Positions 27,965 to 38,144 of a stretch of 64,000 nt of DNA are shown one piece after another. This DNA comes from Psychrobacter sp. NZS113 (GTDB taxonomy: Bacteria > Pseudomonadota > Gammaproteobacteria > Pseudomonadales > Moraxellaceae). Below the pieces are notes generated by a model. That model made no database searches. It saw nothing but the letters and a program-made list of their open reading frames with translations, and was not told the origin of the DNA. The stretch is from assembly GCF_015864825.1 (NCBI RefSeq), contig NZ_JADYWL010000005.1, positions 186,001 to 250,000 on the forward strand, in the 5' to 3' direction. Each line of letters starts with the position of its first letter. Position 1 is the stretch's first letter. A program made the translations under genes and the position numbers.

Positions 27965-28075
27965 TTAGCGGTGAATTACTCCAATCATGAAGTACATCCA
28001 GATATAAGCCGATTCAGTCTAAAAGACTATTATTAGACTAAACATACTGGTGATAAACTCTCAACTTTACGCTGC

Positions 28076-28870
28076 TCAATCTTCAGTACTATTTATCCAA
28101 CCAAATTCTTCCATAATACGCATCCATTGATCATCCAATCCCGCTTTTAGCAATAACGGCTCACCAGTAACCGGATGGCTAAGCGCTAAAGTCTGGGCGT
28201 GCAGTAGCATACGTGCGCAATCATATTGAGTACGAAAAAACCGATTATGTCGTCCATCACCATGGCTCGTATCACCCACGATGTGATGGAATAAATGTCT
28301 CATATGTCGACGCAGCTGATGTTTGCGCCCAGTCTCTGGTGTTAAGCGCATGAGACTATAGCGGCTAGTAGCGTGCTTTTTTGACACCGCAAATGGTAGT
28401 TCAATTTGTGCCAAACTCTGCCAGTGCGTCACTGCTTCTTGAGCAGGTTTGTCCAAATTGGCAAACTTATCGGCAATCGCATCGGGCTTAAAGCTCAACG
28501 CATAATCAACGCTGCCCTGCTCTGACATAAAGCCGCGCACTACAGCTAAATATTGCTTGGTCACCTTGTGTGCAGTAAACGCCTCGGTCAGGCTACGGGC
28601 CACGGCTGGGCTCTTAGCAAACAACAATACGCCTGATGTAGGCTTGTCTAACCGGTGCACCGGAAACACATGGCAACCGACCGCATCACGAGTCAGTTGC
28701 ATGGCAAAGCGCGTCTCGCCTTTATCCAGCCAGCTACGATGCACCAGTAGACCAGCTTCTTTGTTAATCGCCACTAAATGCTCATCTTCATAGATGATTT
28801 CTATTTGGTTAGCTTGGTTAGCGGTTTCTGTTTCGGTTCCGCTTTCGATATCCATGTTTTCAATGCCCAT
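28076..28870 (-). CDS. truC: tRNA pseudouridine(65) synthase TruC
   Basis: A 264-aa RluA-family pseudouridine synthase. The catalytic Asp 75 is in VHRLDKPTSG. The preceding LLVHRSWLDKGETRFAMQLTRD (cited in part) and the following GRKHQLRRHMRHLFHHIVGDTSHGDG pattern are typical of TruC, which modifies U65 of tRNAs, rather than RluC or RluD. The N-terminal 20 residues are an extra polar stretch. It ends the AT-rich stretch and returns to core composition. It is 54 bp downstream of the glutaredoxin-like gene on the same strand and probably cotranscribed. Confidence 0.87.
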   Translation of the reverse strand: MGIENMDIESGTETETANQANQIEIIYEDEHLVAINKEAGLLVHRSWLDKGETRFAMQLTRDAVGCHVFPVHRLDKPTSGVLLFAKSPAVARSLTEAFTAHKVTKQYLAVVRGFMSEQGSVDYALSFKPDAIADKFANLDKPAQEAVTHWQSLAQIELPFAVSKKHATSRYSLMRLTPETGRKHQLRRHMRHLFHHIVGDTSHGDGRHNRFFRTQYDCARMLLHAQTLALSHPVTGEPLLLKAGLDDQWMRIMEEFGWINSTED

Positions 28871-28924
28871 ACTTTAGCCGTTTTTAGCCTGTTTAACAGT
28901 TGTTGTTCGAATTGAGGATACGCC

Positions 28925-29290
28925 CTAGCCAAAACGCTGTTGCAAGTAAGCGTTGATATCATTAGATTCATACATCCATTGAACATCATCGTTTTCTTGA
29001 ATACGTAAACAAGGCACTTTTATCCGTCCACCATTTTCAGCAAGCTCATTGCGAAATTGCTCATTGTTTTTTGCATCTCGAAGCTCAATAGGCACATTCA
29101 ATTTATGAATTTGGCGACGTACTTTTACGCAAAAAGGACAAGATTGAAATTGATACAACGATAGATCTGCACCAGCCTTATTAACGAGAGCTTGTTCTTC
29201 TTCAGTGCGTTTCATAGCATTACCTTGAGTCATAACACTTATACCAGCAATAATTCGTCCTAGACCTTCTCGTAGCAACTTAACTAACAT
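28925..29290 (-). CDS. Glutaredoxin-like protein with CPFC motif
   Basis: A 121-aa thioredoxin-fold protein. The active-site CPFC lies at residues 51-54 after LYQFQS, and the KVPCLRI segment contains the cis-Pro. The first 20 residues (MLVKLLREGLGRIIAGISVM) are amphipathic and could touch the membrane. This N-terminally extended type of glutaredoxin is common in Moraxellaceae and pseudomonads. The partner is unknown. The gene is upstream of truC on the same strand. Confidence 0.82.
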   Translation of the reverse strand: MLVKLLREGLGRIIAGISVMTQGNAMKRTEEEQALVNKAGADLSLYQFQSCPFCVKVRRQIHKLNVPIELRDAKNNEQFRNELAENGGRIKVPCLRIQENDDVQWMYESNDINAYLQQRFG

Positions 29291-29680
29291 TCTTACCTCT
29301 TCAAATTATCTTATGTGGATTTTTTAACACTCAGAGAATGAGTGCTTAGTGTGTATCTATGTAGCTGTTAGGATTTTTTGGATGTACAAAGCTTAATTAA
29401 TAATCTCATTGAGCATAGAAGTCGATATGATTAAATCATGGCAAATCTATTCTACTATACTCTCAACCGCCTTGGTTAGCATCGTAAACGAGGCATCTAT
29501 GCTGAGGTGCTAAAAACAAAATCTTAAAGCATCTAATAGTCTCGTGGTTCTAGTCACTAGATAGCTAAAAAGCACCGCTACTCTACCCATTCATATAAGT
29601 ATTAATATCTCTTAAGGTACTAAAAAAGGATACCGCAGTATCCTCTTTAATCTTATATCAGAGCCAATAAATCTACTATT
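29291..29680. other. Intergenic region with the acr1 terminator
   Basis: A 390-bp gap upstream of the glutaredoxin-like gene. Its only clear element is the minus-strand terminator at 29622-29646. The rest is AT-rich, with no gene I can support. Confidence 0.5.
29622..29646 (-). terminator. Rho-independent terminator of acr1
   Basis: On the minus strand the stem AGGATAC/GTATCCT (29638-29644 with 29627-29633) closes a four-base loop and is followed by a U run (29622-29626). It lies 35 bp after the stop codon of the minus-strand reductase gene. Confidence 0.85.
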
Positions 29681-30568
29681 TTAGTGATACTCACCAGGAA
29701 GGATTCTGGCGAAAGCACGCTGAGCAAGGTTTAGCTTCTTATCGGTAGTCAGTCCAGCGCGGGTACTTGGGAAAATACGATAGCCTATCGATTGAATACC
29801 GACGTTGATCGCTGGTGCCAATGAGTAAGTAGCTGACGCGAATTTGCCCATATTACTGGCAATACTATTTGGCTTATCGACGATAGCTCTTGCGACCATC
29901 AACGCGGCTTCATCAGGCATCAACGCAGGCATGTAGCGGTATAGCTTGGTTGGGGCTATCATAGGTGTACGAACCAATGGCATAAAGATATTGGTAATCG
30001 TCACATTGTCCCCTTTTACTTCAGCAGCTAAGCAGCGACTAAAAGCATCTAATGCCGACTTGGATGCGACATAAGCGGCAAAGCGCGGACTGTTTGCCAG
30101 TACACCAATCGAGGATATGTTAACAATTTGACCCGTCTGACGTTCAATCATCGTCGGCAAAAATCCAAGAACTATTTTGACAGCGCCAAAGTAATTAATA
30201 TCCATCGTACGCTCAAAATCATGGAAACGATCGACCGATTCATGAACTGAACGACGAATTGAGCGCCCAGCGTTATTGACCAAGACATCAACATGGCCAA
30301 AATCTATCAAAATTTGCTCACTAACTTTTTCAATAGCATCCATATCAGTCAAATCACAAGGGTAATAATTGGCCTTGCCGCCCAGCTCTTCGATACTTTC
30401 TTTCACGGCTCTCAGTTTGTCTTCAGTACGTGCTAATAGGATAACATGAGCACCGCATTCGCTAAGCAAAAAAGCAGTACGTTCGCCAATACCACTTGAA
30501 GCCCCTGTAATAATAATATTCTTACCTGTTACTGCTTTGGTTATCGCTTGTTTCGAGGGATTGGCCAT
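29681..30568 (-). CDS. acr1: Fatty acyl-CoA reductase (Acr1-like SDR)
   Basis: A 295-aa short-chain dehydrogenase/reductase. The cofactor motif TGASSGIG is at 21-28, NNAG at 98-101 and the catalytic Tyr 166 and Lys 170 are in YVASK. From memory it follows Acinetobacter Acr1 closely along its length, including GRSIRRSVHESVDRFHDFERTM (in part), SSIGVLAN, MPLVRTPMIAPTK and a C terminus ending in PGE. Acr1 reduces long-chain acyl-CoA to the fatty aldehyde that feeds wax ester synthesis. No wax ester synthase gene is in the window. Confidence 0.85.
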   Translation of the reverse strand: MANPSKQAITKAVTGKNIIITGASSGIGERTAFLLSECGAHVILLARTEDKLRAVKESIEELGGKANYYPCDLTDMDAIEKVSEQILIDFGHVDVLVNNAGRSIRRSVHESVDRFHDFERTMDINYFGAVKIVLGFLPTMIERQTGQIVNISSIGVLANSPRFAAYVASKSALDAFSRCLAAEVKGDNVTITNIFMPLVRTPMIAPTKLYRYMPALMPDEAALMVARAIVDKPNSIASNMGKFASATYSLAPAINVGIQSIGYRIFPSTRAGLTTDKKLNLAQRAFARILPGEYH

Positions 30569-30754
30569 AAAAAGTCCTTTTTGTTTGTCCTATGCCTACG
30601 ATCATCTCAATTATAGAATAGCAAGAAAGCATGGACTAAAGTGAATAAAACAGCCATCGCATCCAGATAATTTGACGACTTTGGGAGTTCAAAAACTTAT
30701 AATAGCGTGATTACCGCATTTGCGATTTCACTGAACATTCATGAGGAATATATT

Positions 30755-31144
30755 TTGATTGCAACTCTAGCACATTACATTGATGTGATTGCCAAGATAG
30801 TAGAAATCATTGGCGTACTTATTATGTTTTTCGGATTGTTTTTTGCTTTTTATCGAGGCGTTCGCCGAACAGGCGGCTTCAATCATGATACTTATGTCGA
30901 AATCAGGCAGACCGTTGGCAAATCTATTCTGTTAGGGCTAGAGGTTCTGATTGCGGCCGATATTATGGCCACTGTCGTCACAGAGCCTACGCTACGCAGC
31001 GTTTTAGTATTGGGGTTTATCGTGCTTATTCGAACCTTTCTGAGTTTGTCACTACAAGTCGAATTAGAAGGCCGATTTCCTTGGCAAAAAGAACCGTCAG
31101 CGACTAAACAAACACCAAAGACAGAACCACATGATCAGCCTTGA
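30755..31144 (+). CDS. DUF1622 family membrane protein
   Basis: A small membrane protein with three hydrophobic segments (VEIIGVLIMFFGLFFAFYRGV, cited in part; ILLGLEVLIAADIMATVV; VLVLGFIVLIRTFLSLSL) and the DUF1622-typical sequence LLGLEVLIAADI. Its function is unknown. I choose the TTG at 30755 because GAGGA lies seven bases upstream, giving 129 aa. A GTG at 30707 would give 145 aa but stands four bases after a TATAAT box (30698-30703), so it may be at the transcription start itself. The gene is divergent from acr1. Confidence 0.75.
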   Translation: MIATLAHYIDVIAKIVEIIGVLIMFFGLFFAFYRGVRRTGGFNHDTYVEIRQTVGKSILLGLEVLIAADIMATVVTEPTLRSVLVLGFIVLIRTFLSLSLQVELEGRFPWQKEPSATKQTPKTEPHDQP

Positions 31145-31196
31145 GGCTTCTTTAATAGCCTAATGTGGTTGTAGCGGTAAACACCTGCGCTACTTA

Positions 31197-32228
31197 TCAC
31201 TCATGGGCTTTTAAAAAACTCTCTACAACGCGAAACTGTCCAGCAGTACTCTCTTCACCATACATCGCTTGCCTGAAAGCATTAGAGTTTGGAATACCCG
31301 TTGTATACCAAGCGATATGCTTGCGCGCGATACGGCAGCCAGAATACTCACCATAAAAGCCATATAACTCTTGCAAGTGCGCCAGTACGATCTCTTTGAT
31401 TTCACTGACACTAGGTGCCTCTAAAGTCTCACCAGTCCGTAAGAAATGCCCAATATCACGAAATATCCATGGTTGACCTTGGGCGGCACGCCCTATCATC
31501 ACGGCATCACAACCTGTCAGCTCATACACGCGTTGGGCTTTTTGTGCGCTATCGATATCACCGTTGGCGATGACTGGAATACTGATGCTTTCTTTGACTT
31601 CACGTATCAGCTCGTAACGCGCCTCACCCGTATACATATCCTCACGCGTACGCCCGTGTATGGCAATCGCGGCAATGCCTGCTTGCTCTGCCCGCTTGGC
31701 CACTCGCAAGATATTTTCACGGCCATTTTCATAACCCAGTCGCGTTTTTAATGTCACAGGGGCATCGACCGCGTTGACAGCAGCATCTAGCAAGCGCGCA
31801 ACCAAATCTTCATCCTGCAGCAACGCAGACCCTGCCAGCTTACGGCAGACTTTTTTGGCAGGGCAGCCCATATTGATATCGATAATCTGCGCACCATTAT
31901 CAATTTGATAACGAGCAGCTTCAGCCAGCTTATCCGGTTCAGCCCCTGCTATCTGCGCAGAAATAGGCGCGATTTCATTATCGAAATTGGCACGATATAA
32001 GGATTTTTTGCGTGCATAAAGCGCAGTATCAGCGATAATCATCTCGCTGACTGCGTGACCTGCGCCAAATGACTTACACAGGCGGCGAAAAGGATTGTCT
32101 GTCACACCCGCCATAGGAGCCACCATCAGACGATTTTCAATCGTCAGACCACCGATAGTTAACGGCTGCAATAATGGATGCTCAGACACTGGCAAAGACG
32201 AGGGTAAAACAGGAGAATCTATAGACAT
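31197..32228 (-). CDS. dusB: tRNA-dihydrouridine synthase B
   Basis: DusB reduces specific uridines in the tRNA D-loop using FMN. The 343-aa protein has the family motifs MVAPMAGVTDNPFRRL at 35-50, the catalytic Cys in NMGCPAKKV (Cys 122) and IHGRTREDMYTGEARY. The INMGCPAKKVCRKLAGSALL stretch distinguishes DusB from DusA and DusC. It usually precedes fis, but no fis is present next to it here: the downstream neighbour is the convergent DUF1622 gene. The N-terminal 20 residues are extra. Confidence 0.92.
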   Translation of the reverse strand: MSIDSPVLPSSLPVSEHPLLQPLTIGGLTIENRLMVAPMAGVTDNPFRRLCKSFGAGHAVSEMIIADTALYARKKSLYRANFDNEIAPISAQIAGAEPDKLAEAARYQIDNGAQIIDINMGCPAKKVCRKLAGSALLQDEDLVARLLDAAVNAVDAPVTLKTRLGYENGRENILRVAKRAEQAGIAAIAIHGRTREDMYTGEARYELIREVKESISIPVIANGDIDSAQKAQRVYELTGCDAVMIGRAAQGQPWIFRDIGHFLRTGETLEAPSVSEIKEIVLAHLQELYGFYGEYSGCRIARKHIAWYTTGIPNSNAFRQAMYGEESTAGQFRVVESFLKAHE

Positions 32229-32346
32229 AAAAAAACGGCTTGATCTGCAGAGAAAACAAGCCGTTATTCTAAGGAATCCTACACTTATTGCAAGCTATTA
32301 ACGTGAATAACTTGCATCAATAAACACTCATTCATCATGAAGCCGA

Positions 32347-34392
32347 TTATTTATCAAACACACTACCCTGCTCTAGTGTGATGTCTTCATCGTGCTCTTG
32401 CATACGCCATGGTAGGCTATCTGGAGACACGTTTAAGAAGTGCAGATATTTTTCGAACTGATCGATGATATCGTTGATGACAGAGTCTGATTTATAACCG
32501 TACAAATCATAAGTTTGACCACCGCGACGCAGATATACTTCTGCACGGTGATGATGCTCTTGTGGCAAATCACTAACCATCTTTTCAGTGTAGTAATCAG
32601 GGGCATCATGCTCTGACAAGCGCACCTCATACCAGAACTCGACATCGTCACCGCGCTGTAGCTCAAGTACCGCACGATTATTAACGGCATCATAATTCAC
32701 AGAGGGCTTCCAACCTGTTTCAGCGAATTTCTCTGAAACCTCAGTCATCGATGGCATGACCACATTTTTGATATAGCTTAAGACTTTGTCTCGTGTGGGC
32801 TGATCAGTTATATAATCAATACGATCGCGCCATGCGGATGAATTGAGCAGATGCGGTGGTAGCTTGCTGTTGTTGTCCAAGCTTTGGTTACGATGGCCTT
32901 CGATACGTAACGCACGCCACATCCCAAACATCGCAATCAACATAATAATGGCAAACGGCAACGCACTCACAATAGCGGCTGTTTGCAAGGCTTCTAGTCC
33001 ACCAGCCAGTAGCAGTGCTGACGCGACCGCACCTTCTGTCACGACCCAAAATGTCCGCTGCCACCATGGTGTATCACTACGGCCACCAGCTGCTAGCGCA
33101 TCAATGACCAATGAGCCAGAATCCGATGAGGTCACAAAAAAGGTAATAATCAATAGAACCGTTAGTGAAGAGACAAACTGAGTAAATGGCAGGTTCTCTA
33201 ATAGCTTAAACAAAGCAATTGCTTGATTGTTTTGCACGTCACCGATTAATGAGGTATAGCCATCAATCATAATCATGTTCAGCGCGGTATCACCGAATAC
33301 AGCAAACCAGAAAAAGGTAAAGAAAGTCGGTACTAACATCACCCCTAACACGAACTCACGAATCGTACGACCACGGCTAATCTTGGCGATAAACAAGCCA
33401 ACAAATGGTGCCCATGCAATCGTCCATGCAAAGATAAATAGCGTCCAGTTACCAATCCAGTCATTATGCTCATAAGCTTGCAGACTAAAGGTACGCTCAA
33501 CGATATTACCCAAGTAGCTACCTGTATTTTCCATAAAGGCATTGAGGATGAATATTGTTGGTCCCACGATAAATACAAAAAGCATTAAGGCGGTTGCCAA
33601 TAGCATATTTAAGATAGACAGTCGCTTTACGCCTTTATCCATACCTGCCAGCACTGATACCAGTGCAGCAGCGGTAATCACTGCAATAGCAATGACCTGA
33701 ACGCCCGTACTGACAGGCACCAAATCTGGCATGAGATAATTCAGACCCGCGTTGATTTGCGATACCGATAGACCCAAACTGGTTGCGATACCAAACATGG
33801 TACCGACAATCGCAAACACATCGACCGCATGACCGATAGGGCCATGTATCTTATCGCCAATCAAAGGATATAGCGTGGAGCGCATCGACAGCGGCAAGCC
33901 ATGGCGAAAGGAGAAGTATGCCAGCGATAGCCCAACTACGGCATAAATCGCCCAAATGTGAAAACCCCAATGAAAGTAAGCAATTTGCATCGCTTCTTTT
34001 GCAGCGGCAATGGTCTCTGGCGCAGACATAGGCGGACTGGCAAAATGCATGACGGGCTCTGCCACACCAAAGAAGAGCAGCGCAATCCCGTAGCCTGCCG
34101 AAAACAGCATGGCAAACCATTCAAGAAACTTATATTCAGCCTCTGCATGATCGGGGCCAAGCTTAATCCCGCCATAAGGCGAAAAGGCCAATGCGATAAT
34201 AAACAATAAAAACAATGCCACTGCCAGCATATAAAACCAACCAAACGTTTCGGTGGTAAAATTCAGCACGTCACTGAATAATGCGCCCGCAGCATCAGGG
34301 TTGATAGCCGTACCAACCACTAATAACAGCATAATAATGGCTGCTGGCACAAACACTGGCAATAAAATAGTCGAACGAGGTAATTTACTCAT
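32347..34392 (-). CDS. betT: BCCT family choline transporter
   Basis: A 681-aa secondary transporter of the betaine/carnitine/choline family with 12 membrane helices. Family motifs are GFHIWAIYAVVGLSLAYFSFR and FAWTIAWAPFVGLFIAKISRG, cited in parts. The aromatic Trp/Tyr substrate cage region is intact. The hydrophilic C-terminal tail of about 170 residues is like that of BetT, where it serves osmosensing. The start at 34392 (MSKLPRST) is chosen over an upstream TTG at 34422; neither has a strong ribosome binding site. No betIBA genes are adjacent. Confidence 0.85.
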   Translation of the reverse strand: MSKLPRSTILLPVFVPAAIIMLLLVVGTAINPDAAGALFSDVLNFTTETFGWFYMLAVALFLLFIIALAFSPYGGIKLGPDHAEAEYKFLEWFAMLFSAGYGIALLFFGVAEPVMHFASPPMSAPETIAAAKEAMQIAYFHWGFHIWAIYAVVGLSLAYFSFRHGLPLSMRSTLYPLIGDKIHGPIGHAVDVFAIVGTMFGIATSLGLSVSQINAGLNYLMPDLVPVSTGVQVIAIAVITAAALVSVLAGMDKGVKRLSILNMLLATALMLFVFIVGPTIFILNAFMENTGSYLGNIVERTFSLQAYEHNDWIGNWTLFIFAWTIAWAPFVGLFIAKISRGRTIREFVLGVMLVPTFFTFFWFAVFGDTALNMIMIDGYTSLIGDVQNNQAIALFKLLENLPFTQFVSSLTVLLIITFFVTSSDSGSLVIDALAAGGRSDTPWWQRTFWVVTEGAVASALLLAGGLEALQTAAIVSALPFAIIMLIAMFGMWRALRIEGHRNQSLDNNSKLPPHLLNSSAWRDRIDYITDQPTRDKVLSYIKNVVMPSMTEVSEKFAETGWKPSVNYDAVNNRAVLELQRGDDVEFWYEVRLSEHDAPDYYTEKMVSDLPQEHHHRAEVYLRRGGQTYDLYGYKSDSVINDIIDQFEKYLHFLNVSPDSLPWRMQEHDEDITLEQGSVFDK

Positions 34393-34532
34393 AAAAAATA
34401 ATATACTCAAAAAGTGAATCAAATGAACTTACATAGATATGATTTTTATCACACTCCTTGCAGAAACCATAGGTAAGCACTGAATTCGTAACATTACTTC
34501 AAAGATTGTTACATGACTATTACCAAGCAAAC

Positions 34533-34562
34533 AAAAAAGGCAGCTTGTTAGCTGCCTTTTTA
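34533..34562. terminator. Bidirectional-looking terminator after the HIT gene
   Basis: An 11-bp perfect stem (34535-34545 with 34550-34560) closes a four-base loop, with A-rich and T-rich flanks. It lies about 65 bp after the stop codon of the minus-strand HIT gene and about 140 bp before the betT start, separating the two. Confidence 0.85.
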
Positions 34563-34624
34563 TTAGTATGACTCGATTCTAGATCAATGTTTCTAATCTC
34601 TGATGATAATTGACTATGTTTTAC

Positions 34625-35068
34625 TTATTCAGCATCAATCACAGTAGCAAGTTGACTGGCAATTGCTGCTAGTTTCTCCTGATCAGCCATCGCAGCAGCG
34701 TGACGACCCAGCTCATGAATGCTCGATGGAATCAAATGTACATGGTAATGAAAAACGGTCTGACCAGCTTGTGCGCCGTTTAACTGCATTTGAATAATAC
34801 CTTCACGTTCGAACACTTGGCGCTGGGCTTGCATGACTTTCTTAGACGTCATCAAAACAGCCGCAGCATACTCTGGCTCAAGATCGGCCAAATCAACGGC
34901 CTTCTGTTTTGGTATGACCAATACATGGCCTTCAGCTTGTGGCATGATATCCATAAAGGCAAGAGTTTTGTCATCTTCATACACTTTATGATATGGAATA
35001 TCACCGTTTAGCATTTTGGCGAAAATGTTGTTGTCATCATAAATAGTTTGTTGATTCAATTCAGTCAT
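34625..35068 (-). CDS. HIT family hydrolase
   Basis: A 147-aa histidine triad protein. The triad HYHVHLIP lies near residue 105, and the N-terminal IFAKMLNGDIPYHKVYEDD and the AEGHVLVIPK segment are typical of HinT-like enzymes. These hydrolyse purine nucleoside phosphoramidates or related nucleotides. The ATG at 35068 has AAAGGA upstream; a longer frame to 35101 adds MTNNKTLKGKI without a site. The gene is followed by a strong terminator. Confidence 0.88.
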   Translation of the reverse strand: MTELNQQTIYDDNNIFAKMLNGDIPYHKVYEDDKTLAFMDIMPQAEGHVLVIPKQKAVDLADLEPEYAAAVLMTSKKVMQAQRQVFEREGIIQMQLNGAQAGQTVFHYHVHLIPSSIHELGRHAAAMADQEKLAAIASQLATVIDAE

Positions 35069-35291
35069 TATTTTTCCTTTGAGAGTTTTATTATTAGTCA
35101 ATTACTTACTTCATAGTTATCTAAAATAGATAAAAGCGTCTGTCATATAGTGGACGAAATACCAGTTAAGTACAAGTCGCTATCACAATCGTATTTGAAA
35201 AATATCAAGCCATATTTCAACAATACTCACTCACCAATTTATTAGCGGGCCACACCCTTAAAATGTTATATTAACCCTCTATTTTAATAAC

Positions 35292-36077
35292 ATGATGTTT
35301 ATGGACTCGCCTACTTTGACGACTCAATCAGATGACAATCACGCTCATTCTACAATCAATGACACGCCATCAATCTCTGTATCTGATGACACAGTGTCTG
35401 TGAACGATGCGGAGCAAGCAAACACTAGTAATAGTGCGCAAACCCTTGCGCCGAACACCATTATTTTGGCAGATGCATTAACTGATAAAACAATTGCTTG
35501 GCGGATTCATAACTGTAAAATCAGCAAAAAGACAGTCACTCAAGACCTTCCGCTGCCCTTTCTATATCATTACGACAGTTTAGACGATACCATTAAACAG
35601 ACACATCCACTCACACCTGCGTTACTGGCTAAATTCAATATACCCATGACAGCTCATGAAGCTGCTCAACTCATTGGTATTAGTGAAGAGCTATTGACTA
35701 GCCCGTGGCATGTCAAAGTCATCGGCTCATTGGTCGTCTTTAGTGAGAGCCTGCAACTAGCAGTACGTCTACATTGGACCAACTCAGGCAAAGAAACACA
35801 GCAGATATATACCAAGGAAGCCGCAGACGCGATTACCGCAGCTTTTAAAGACTGGCAGTTTTTTGGCCGAGTGGATGTGCTCTATAAGAACACTCAGCAG
35901 CCGTTGGTCAGTATCGACGAACAAGCACCCGCTAACGCTCAGATCATAAACATTGAGGTGAGTAGCGACTATCAGCTTTTGCCATCGCCTCATGCGTTAG
36001 TGACTCTCGCCAAACTAGATGCAGATAAAGTCGAGCTGCCGTGGTTTGAGACAGCAATATTGGAGCGTCTTGAATAG
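35292..36077 (+). CDS. Conserved hypothetical protein
   Basis: A 261-aa soluble protein with a low-complexity polar N terminus of about 55 residues (Asp, Ser, Thr, Asn). From about residue 60 it is an ordinary folded region with alternating strand-like and helical segments (IAWRIHNCKISKKTV, LTPALLAKFNIPMTAHEAAQLIG, WHVKVIGSLVVFSESLQLAVRLHW). I recognise no family. No signal peptide or membrane helix is seen. It stands alone upstream of ilvD, and neither neighbour suggests a role. The start could be the ATG at 35292 or 35301. Confidence 0.6.
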   Translation: MMFMDSPTLTTQSDDNHAHSTINDTPSISVSDDTVSVNDAEQANTSNSAQTLAPNTIILADALTDKTIAWRIHNCKISKKTVTQDLPLPFLYHYDSLDDTIKQTHPLTPALLAKFNIPMTAHEAAQLIGISEELLTSPWHVKVIGSLVVFSESLQLAVRLHWTNSGKETQQIYTKEAADAITAAFKDWQFFGRVDVLYKNTQQPLVSIDEQAPANAQIINIEVSSDYQLLPSPHALVTLAKLDADKVELPWFETAILERLE

Positions 36078-36257
36078 CGCTTTTTTGATCCATCATTTAT
36101 CATAAGCAACGAATTGTTTTTAGGTATTCATATCTAATGGTATGGTAACAACCTAGAATTATTCACTAGTCCTCACGCATCATAAAAAGCACACTATCAA
36201 TATCACAGCTGAGGCTGAACATTTTCATAAACCTCGCCTATTTGTAAGGAATATCAC

Positions 36258-38144
36258 ATGGATTATCGCTCAAAAACCTCTACTGGTGGTCGTAATATGG
36301 CAGGCGCTCGCGCATTATGGCGTGCAACTGGCATGACTGATGGCGACTTTGGCAAGCCAATTATTGCCATTGCCAACTCATTTACCCAGTTTGTACCCGG
36401 TCACGTGCATCTAAAAGATCTTGGACAACTGGTCGCACGTGAGATTGAGCAAGCCGGCGGTGTTGCAAAAGAGTTCAATACTATTGCGGTCGATGACGGT
36501 ATTGCCATGGGTCATAGCGGTATGTTGTACTCGCTACCTAGCCGCGACCTCATTGCTGACTCTGTGGAATATATGGTCAATGCCCACTGCGCGGATGCGC
36601 TAGTGTGTATTTCTAACTGCGATAAAATCACACCAGGTATGTTGATGGCCGCTATGCGCCTTAATATCCCAGTGGTATTTATTTCAGGTGGCCCAATGGA
36701 AGCGGGCAAAATCTTAGCCAGTACGGTTGGTAAGAGCCACAATACTGATAGCAGTGACAGCAGCGCAGTTCGTAAGCTGGATCTTGTTGATGCGATGATG
36801 GATGCCGCTGATGACAGCATTAGTGATGAAGATGTGGCCGCTATCGAAGCCTCAGCCTGCCCGACTTGTGGTTCATGCTCTGGTATGTTTACGGCCAACT
36901 CGATGAACTGCTTAACTGAAGCCTTAGGCTTGGCACTACCGGGTAATGGCTCGCTATTGGCCACTCACTCACTACGCCGTGAGCTATTCTTAGAAGCGGG
37001 TCGCACCATTGTCTCGCTTGCCAAACGTCGCTATGAGCAAGATGACGATTCAGTATTACCGCGCTCAATTGCTAGCAAAGCTGCGTTTGAAAATGCAATG
37101 ACATTAGATATCGCCATGGGCGGCTCGACCAACACTATTTTGCATCTGTTAGCCGCAGCGAACGAAGCCGAAGTTGACTTTAAAATGTCAGATATCGACC
37201 GTCTAAGCCGCGGTGTGCCTTGTCTTGCAAAAGTTGCCCCTGCTTCACAAAAATATCATATGGAAGATGTGCATCGTGCGGGTGGTGTCTTTGCCTTACT
37301 GGCTGAGCTTGATCGTGCTGGTCTCTTGAGCACTGACGTACCAACCATCCATAGTCCAACGATGAAAGCTGCGATTGATAAGTGGGATATCATGAACGCT
37401 GATAACCTTGAGGCACGCGCACGCTTCCTTGCAGCGCCTGGTGGCGTACGTACCACTGAGGCATTTTCACAATCAAAAGAATGGTCAAACCTCGACGTCA
37501 ACCGTGAGTCAGGTTGTATTCGCAGTGCCCAACATGCCTACTCTACAGATGGCGGCTTGGCCGTATTGTATGGCAACATCGCCGAGCGTGGCTGTGTGGT
37601 CAAAACCGCAGGCGTCGACGAAAGCATCTTAGTCTTTACTGGTCGCGCGCGCCTATTTGAGTCGCAAGATGATGCTGTCGCAGCAGTATTGGCTGATGAT
37701 ATCGTTGCTGGTGATGTTGTCATCATCCGCTACGAAGGCCCTAAAGGTGGCCCTGGTATGCAAGAAATGCTTTACCCAACGACTTACCTAAAATCAAAAG
37801 GCTTGGGTAAAGAATGTGCTCTACTCACCGATGGTCGTTTCTCTGGTGGTACGTCAGGTCTATCAATCGGTCATGCCAGCCCTGAAGCAGCTGAAGGTGG
37901 CGCCATTGGTCTGGTTGAAGAAGGCGATACCATCCATATCGACATCCCAAATCGTACCATCAACATGCAAGTGAGCGATACCGACTTGGCCGCGCGTCGT
38001 GAAGCGATGGAAGCACGCGGACGTGATGCATGGAAGCCTGTGAGCCGTGATCGTTACGTGACCCCTGCGCTACGTGCTTATGCTGCCATGACGACCAGTG
38101 CCGATACAGGTGCGATACGTGATGTCAGTCAGGTTGAACGCTAA
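36258..38144 (+). CDS. ilvD: Dihydroxy-acid dehydratase
   Basis: IlvD forms the 2-keto acids that lead to valine, isoleucine and leucine, using an iron-sulfur cluster. The 628-aa protein has [12 protein letters not shown] (about 115-126) and [18 protein letters not shown] (about 205-222), whose Cys residues hold the cluster, and [14 protein letters not shown] near the C terminus. The length is slightly above the E. coli 616. An AAGGA site precedes the ATG. A clear terminator follows. Confidence 0.97.
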   Translation: MDYRSKTSTGGRNMAGARALWRATGMTDGDFGKPIIAIANSFTQFVPGHVHLKDLGQLVAREIEQAGGVAKEFNTIAVDDGIAMGHSGMLYSLPSRDLIADSVEYMVNAHCADALVCISNCDKITPGMLMAAMRLNIPVVFISGGPMEAGKILASTVGKSHNTDSSDSSAVRKLDLVDAMMDAADDSISDEDVAAIEASACPTCGSCSGMFTANSMNCLTEALGLALPGNGSLLATHSLRRELFLEAGRTIVSLAKRRYEQDDDSVLPRSIASKAAFENAMTLDIAMGGSTNTILHLLAAANEAEVDFKMSDIDRLSRGVPCLAKVAPASQKYHMEDVHRAGGVFALLAELDRAGLLSTDVPTIHSPTMKAAIDKWDIMNADNLEARARFLAAPGGVRTTEAFSQSKEWSNLDVNRESGCIRSAQHAYSTDGGLAVLYGNIAERGCVVKTAGVDESILVFTGRARLFESQDDAVAAVLADDIVAGDVVIIRYEGPKGGPGMQEMLYPTTYLKSKGLGKECALLTDGRFSGGTSGLSIGHASPEAAEGGAIGLVEEGDTIHIDIPNRTINMQVSDTDLAARREAMEARGRDAWKPVSRDRYVTPALRAYAAMTTSADTGAIRDVSQVER

